Source of the DNA: Pedobacter steynii
GTDB taxonomy: Bacteria > Bacteroidota > Bacteroidia > Sphingobacteriales > Sphingobacteriaceae
DNA: 64,000 nt
Direction: 5' to 3'
NCBI RefSeq assembly: GCF_001721645.1
Contig: NZ_CP017141.1
Span: 3,658,001 to 3,722,000, forward strand
Shown: positions 60,585 to 64,000 of the stretch, in pieces
Numbering within the stretch: position 1 is the stretch's first letter
Layout of the letters: the number at the start of each line of letters is the position of its first letter
The notes under the pieces: generated by a model
What the model was told of the DNA's origin: nothing
The model's database searches: none
Seen by the model: the letters and a program-made list of their open reading frames with translations, nothing else
Program-made: the position numbers and the translations under genes

Positions 60585-61067
60585 TCAGCTCTCCCTGCTT
60601 TCATGATCTGTAAAGATAAAGTAGAGCATGGCTTTTACAGGTTGCGTCATCGGTTTAGTTCCATTAATCCATGCAGAAAGACTGTCTTTATCTATTCCTG
60701 TATCGGCTACGATATGGTCGATGAAAATATGGTGTTTCTCCATTTTTTCTTTGATCCAGGCGGGGTCTACTACGTCAACAGGAACTGGGGTATAAACTAA
60801 TGGCTGAACTGCAATAACCGGTTTTTTGGGCAAAATGCTAAAGAGGTCTCTGGTGAGCTCAATGAGTTTGACTTCATCAGCATAACTGCCAGACAAATGC
60901 CTGCCTTGCTGCGTTTTGATCATCAGCCTGTTGTGATCTGAGGAAATGATCTGGAAGGTAATGTTGGAATGTCGTAAATATAATTTCGCTCCGGTCTCCA
61001 GTTTAGCAAGGTCTTTTTGCTCTACCTGCCCGGACAGCTTCTCCATGTCTTTAATCGTATTTGTCAT
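60585..61067 (-). CDS. Hypothetical protein with a C-terminal HTH-like region
   Basis: From the ATG at 61067 the product has 160 residues. A longer frame from 61271 would run through the phased repeats and promoter of the divergent MFS gene, so it is unlikely. The middle part is beta-rich (LYLRHSNITFQIISSDHNRLMIKTQQ). The end (HIFIDHIVADTGIDKDSLSAWINGTKPMTQPVKAMLYFIF) resembles a helix-turn-helix of the XRE or Cro kind, so it may be a DNA-binding regulator of the MFS gene. No named family recognised. Confidence 0.6.
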   Translation of the reverse strand: MTNTIKDMEKLSGQVEQKDLAKLETGAKLYLRHSNITFQIISSDHNRLMIKTQQGRHLSGSYADEVKLIELTRDLFSILPKKPVIAVQPLVYTPVPVDVVDPAWIKEKMEKHHIFIDHIVADTGIDKDSLSAWINGTKPMTQPVKAMLYFIFTDHESRES

Positions 61068-61245
61068 TGTTGGTTTTCTTAAAACGGAGCGGCTCCCTTT
61101 CGTTACCGGAAGGTGTGCAGGCTGAAAATACGAAACGTTTTCATTGATTTTTCTTTTTATTCGAATAATTGATCTTTCAGGTAGGTCAATGGTATGGGCC
61201 TGAAAATACACATTCTGATAGGAATTACTTATCTTATAGTGTATT

Positions 61246-61301
61246 TTGCAGTTTATTGCAATATATTGCATATTTTAATGAATTTGTTGCATATATTTGC
61301 A
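61246..61301 (+). repeat. Helically phased TTGCA repeats over the MFS promoter
   Basis: TTGCA starts at 61246, 61256, 61266, 61287 and 61297, that is at 10, 10, 21 and 10 bp intervals, so all face one side of the helix. Part of it forms the palindrome TGCAATATATTGCA (61257-61270). The array covers the promoter core. Confidence 0.8.
61266..61299 (+). promoter_or_regulatory. Promoter of the MFS gene (TTG-N23-TATATTTG)
   Basis: TATATTTG at 61292-61299 fully matches the -7 consensus and TTG at 61266-61268 is a possible -33. Both elements overlap TTGCA repeats, so a bound protein would block RNA polymerase. Confidence 0.5.
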
Positions 61302-61320
61302 CTTGAATCAAAGTAATTCC

Positions 61321-62454
61321 ATGAAGCATTATTCTCCGAAAGTGGTACGGGCAGCGGTTGCTGCCATGTTTTTTATGACAGGTCTGTGCTTTTCAAGCTG
61401 GGCTTCCCGTATTGCGACCATACAGCAAAATCTTTCTCTTTCGGATGCGCAACTGGGTGCCGTATTATTTGCATTACCTGTTGGGCTGATGTTGTCTTTG
61501 CCACTATCGGGTTGGGCAGTTACTAAAATTGGCAGCCGGAGGTTGCTTGCAGCAGCATTGATTACTTATGGATTGATGCTGATCACCCTCGGAATGGCTA
61601 CACAGGTTTACCAGCTGGTGATTTGCCTGGTTCTTTTCGGCCTGGCCAGTAATGCCACCAATATTTCTGTAAATACACAGGCGGTAGCCACAGAAGCTTT
61701 GTATACCAAACCGATTATGGCCTCTTTTCATGGCTTATGGAGTATGGCAGGTTTTATCGGCGCGGGAATAGGAACTTTTATGATCGGTCAGAACATCAGT
61801 CCTACTCCACATTTTCTCCTCATTGCACTGATTACGGTGCTTTCTGTTGTATTTTGCTGGCGATACCTTCATAACGACCGGAAGCCGGTAAAAACAGGTT
61901 CAGCTTTCGCCATTCCGGATAAATCATTGATCACGCTTGGCCTGATTGCCTTCTGCTCTATGGTATGCGAAGGGGCAATGTTCGACTGGAGTGTCATCTA
62001 TTTTAAGAAAATCGTATTGGCAGAGAAAGGCTGGATGGCTGCAGGGTACACTGCTTTTATGTGTACGATGGCCATGGGACGTTTTGTAGCAGATCGCTTT
62101 GCCGCCCGTTTCGGATTAAAGAGAACCTTACAGGTCAGCGGAATATTGACCACCATCGGTTTAATGATCGCCGTATTGTTTCCAACATTGACTACGGCCA
62201 TTATTGGCTTTATGCTTGTGGGCGCAGGCGTATCCTCTGTGGTACCTATGGTATATAGTGCGGCAGGGAAATCAAGCACAATGTCTCCGGGAGCTGCCAT
62301 TGCAGCGGTTTCCACCATCAGCTTCGTGGGCTTCCTGATCGGACCACCGGTGATCGGTTTCCTGGCAGGTGCATTTACTTTAAAAGTCTCTTTTATATTT
62401 ATTGCAGTGATGGGCTCTTGTGTGGTGATTTTATCAACAAAGGCTAAGCTCTAA
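61321..62454 (+). CDS. MFS transporter, YbjJ/FucP-like 12-helix type
   Basis: The 377-residue protein from the ATG at 61321 has 12 membrane segments; a TTG at 61297 would lie inside the promoter. It begins VRAAVAAMFFMTGLCFSSWASRIATIQ and contains LSLSDAQLGAVLFALPVGLML and SVNTQAVATEA, which fit the YbjJ group of putative sugar or metabolite permeases. The substrate is unknown. The stop overlaps the convergent phosphoesterase stop by 4 bp. Confidence 0.88.
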   Translation: MKHYSPKVVRAAVAAMFFMTGLCFSSWASRIATIQQNLSLSDAQLGAVLFALPVGLMLSLPLSGWAVTKIGSRRLLAAALITYGLMLITLGMATQVYQLVICLVLFGLASNATNISVNTQAVATEALYTKPIMASFHGLWSMAGFIGAGIGTFMIGQNISPTPHFLLIALITVLSVVFCWRYLHNDRKPVKTGSAFAIPDKSLITLGLIAFCSMVCEGAMFDWSVIYFKKIVLAEKGWMAAGYTAFMCTMAMGRFVADRFAARFGLKRTLQVSGILTTIGLMIAVLFPTLTTAIIGFMLVGAGVSSVVPMVYSAAGKSSTMSPGAAIAAVSTISFVGFLIGPPVIGFLAGAFTLKVSFIFIAVMGSCVVILSTKAKL

Positions 62455-63359
62455 TAATTGACGTAACGTTCTTCAAATCTGCCATCTGCATACAAATCAA
62501 TGAGGCCGTAACCAGGAGCAGTTTCTCTTTTATTGCCTTTCCACCAGGCACCGCTGACGGCTCCGTTGCAAATATAGGTGACATCATTATAGGTTACTTT
62601 ATCTCTGAGGTGAATATGTCCGCTCAGACATAATTTAACGTTTGGATGCTGATAAAACAGCTTGATTATTTTTGCCGTATCGGTATGCATATCTCCACCC
62701 AGCATTTCCCATTTGTTAACAATATCATCTTCAATCATCAGGGTCGCTGTCAGGATCGGGATATGGGACATGATCAGTACAGGGGTATCTGCCTGTGTTT
62801 GCTGAAGCTCCTTTTCCAGCCATAGAAACTGTTCTTCTCCGAGTTTTCCAATATACCAGGTCTGATCAATATCCAGATGAACGCTGTCGAGCACAATAAA
62901 CTTCCAGCCGTTTTTCATAAAGCTGTAATAGGGTTTGGAAAGTTGTAACTGGTCCAGCGCATACTTTTTACCGTAAATCGTCTGTCCTTTATTGTTTTCA
63001 TCCCACCAGATGTCATGGTTCCCCAGACAATAATGCAGGGGGATGCTGCATTCTTCTTTGAGGATGCGATGGGTTAATTTCCATTGCCCCTCAATAGCGC
63101 TGAGCTGTTCCTTGTTCATGTCAAAGACGATATCTCCGCCATTGAGGATCAGGTCTGCTTTGGGCGATTGCTGCTGAACGTGATGCAGGCATTTTACATA
63201 TTTTGCAGGGGCATCAAAATCATCTTTTAAATGGACATCTGTCAGATGGGCGATTCTTAAAACGGGAGCGGATGCTGTTGCGGTTTTGCTGAATCCAAAG
63301 GAAGGGGATAGGAGGATACTGCCGAGGCCAATATTTTTGAGTGCTGATCTTCTGTTCAT
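62451..63359 (-). CDS. Calcineurin-like metallophosphoesterase, exported
   Basis: I start at the ATG at 63359 (302 residues), giving a twin-arginine-type signal (MNRRSALKNIGLGSILLSP). The metal-binding motifs are in order: IAHLTDVHLKDD (Asp and His), LNGGDIVFD (Asp), YCLGNHDIWWD (Asn-His), IMSHIP (His) and LSGHIHLRD (GHxH). It hydrolyses phosphoesters or phosphoanhydrides outside the cytoplasm; the substrate is unknown. It could also be Sec-exported. Confidence 0.9.
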   Translation of the reverse strand: MNRRSALKNIGLGSILLSPSFGFSKTATASAPVLRIAHLTDVHLKDDFDAPAKYVKCLHHVQQQSPKADLILNGGDIVFDMNKEQLSAIEGQWKLTHRILKEECSIPLHYCLGNHDIWWDENNKGQTIYGKKYALDQLQLSKPYYSFMKNGWKFIVLDSVHLDIDQTWYIGKLGEEQFLWLEKELQQTQADTPVLIMSHIPILTATLMIEDDIVNKWEMLGGDMHTDTAKIIKLFYQHPNVKLCLSGHIHLRDKVTYNDVTYICNGAVSGAWWKGNKRETAPGYGLIDLYADGRFEERYVNY

Positions 63360-63580
63360 ACCCCGCAAAAATAAAATACTTACCCAGCTCTTTTACCAGG
63401 TATGGTGTTATGAATAGATTAAGGAGATGTGAAGTTATGTGCAGATTGATTGTTTGAATTGTGTAATTTTATGAAATCTGTAAAAAGCTGATATTTGCCT
63501 GTTTAGGCTATTTGTGGGCTTTTTTGTTTGCTTGTTCACGCTGCTTTAGTTGAATTCCATAAGTGTTTGTTTGAATATCA

Positions 63581-63588
63581 TAATTTTG
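63581..63588 (+). promoter_or_regulatory. -7 box (TAATTTTG) before the Bcr/CflA gene
   Basis: A full match to TAnnTTTG lies 32 bp before the start. A second identical word at 63605-63612 is only 8 bp from the ATG and would give a leaderless transcript; its TTG could be the one inside the first box. Confidence 0.35.
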
Positions 63589-63620
63589 GCTCCTTTTAAA
63601 TTGTTAATTTTGTGGCGTCT

Positions 63621-64000
63621 ATGATTACGATTACATCCAAAACAAAAGAAATAAAAGAAGGCCATCAGGGTATCGCTACACTTCTGGCTTTTGCATTACT
63701 GCCTTTATCTGGTTTTGCTACTGATATTTATATTCCTTCACTACCAACCATGGCCGGAGAGATGCAGGTCAGCAGCATTCAGGTGCAGCTTACCCTGAGT
63801 ATTTTCCTGATCAGCTATGGAATTTCACAATTGTTTATCGGAAGTGTACTGGACAGCTTTGGCAGGTATAAAGCGGGACTGGTCTCGCTGTTGATCTTTG
63901 CTGTGGCCAGTCTGGTTATTGCGGTAACCCATAACATCTATCTCATTTACCTGATGCGGGTAATTCATGGCCTTACGGTAGGAGCTATTGTGGTAGCGAA
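63621..64000 (+). CDS. Bcr/CflA-family drug efflux MFS transporter, N-terminal part
   Basis: The gene is open to the right edge of the window, giving the first 126 codons. The visible part has four membrane segments and the Bcr/CflA pattern ATLLAFALLPLSGFATDIYIPSLPTMA, then QVQLTLSIFLISYGISQLFIGSVLDSFGRYK, containing MFS motif A. Members export drugs or dipeptides by proton antiport. Confidence 0.88.
   Translation, partial: MITITSKTKEIKEGHQGIATLLAFALLPLSGFATDIYIPSLPTMAGEMQVSSIQVQLTLSIFLISYGISQLFIGSVLDSFGRYKAGLVSLLIFAVASLVIAVTHNIYLIYLMRVIHGLTVGAIVVA

Noticed and set aside
61068..61271. N-terminal extension of the 60585 gene
   Set aside because: It would cover the phased TTGCA repeats, and its translated sequence has no domain character. 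The ATG at 61067 is preferred.
1..64000. CRISPR arrays, insertion sequences, prophage or integrase genes
   Set aside because: No repeat-spacer pattern, transposase, integrase or phage structural gene was seen in any frame.

Overview
The window looks like a chromosomal segment of a Bacteroidota, most likely a Sphingobacteriaceae member of the Pedobacter type. Reasons: a SusC/SusD-like pair, TonB-linked and GH29/GH97 carbohydrate genes, many lipoproteins, an Hc1-like histone gene, promoters of the TTG / TAnnTTTG type instead of -35/-10 boxes, and translation starts without clear Shine-Dalgarno sequences. The genus is an inference. No insertion sequence, phage block, CRISPR array, rRNA or replication origin is visible.

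Layout. 1-3500: the tail of a SusC/SusD-like locus, with SusD cut by the left edge. 3.8-5.5 kb: an acyltransferase and a small lipoprotein. 5.7-12.3 kb: an L-fucose utilisation cluster (L-fuconate dehydratase, sodium-solute symporter, lipoprotein mutarotase, SDR dehydrogenase, AraC regulator, GH29 alpha-L-fucosidase); a second GH29 lies alone at 43.1 kb. 13.0-15.0 kb: a Tat-exported Gfo/Idh/MocA oxidoreductase paired with a DUF1080 protein, a combination suggestive of 3-keto-glycoside chemistry. 15.0-16.4 kb: an HxlR regulator and an unusual DsbA-like protein.

16.6-23.4 kb is the most striking region. Three overlapping genes encode a membrane protein with two GH26-like modules, a GH2/GH5-like lipoprotein, and a 1258-residue processive glycosyltransferase fused to one GH26-like and one GH2/GH5-like module. 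This looks like a dedicated synthesis-and-trimming machine for an exopolysaccharide. 23.5-26.7 kb holds ppnP, a DMT transporter, a DUF2625 protein and an orphan double-glycine-leader peptide. 26.7-30.8 kb holds a LodA/LodB-type quinoprotein oxidase with its flavoprotein, plus a lipoprotein and an outer-membrane protein.

31-46.5 kb is mixed: GNAT acetyltransferases, TonB, an ABC1/UbiB kinase-like protein, an odd tRNA with a CAT anticodon, the Hc1-like gene, a SusB-like GH97, an AraC gene flanked by two copies of a 20-bp motif, a PEP-mutase-like lyase, an SDR lacking its catalytic tyrosine, and a protein fusing a beta-helix-like part with DUF4116-like repeats. 46.5-50.9 kb holds a two-component system with small secreted proteins. 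51-64 kb holds an M57 metalloprotease, a divergent LysR/MFS pair, a CPA1 antiporter preceded by a perfect 40-bp palindrome, a WYL regulator, VOC and YdeI-like proteins, a TPR histidine kinase, an MFS gene whose promoter carries helically phased TTGCA repeats, a metallophosphoesterase and the start of a Bcr/CflA transporter.
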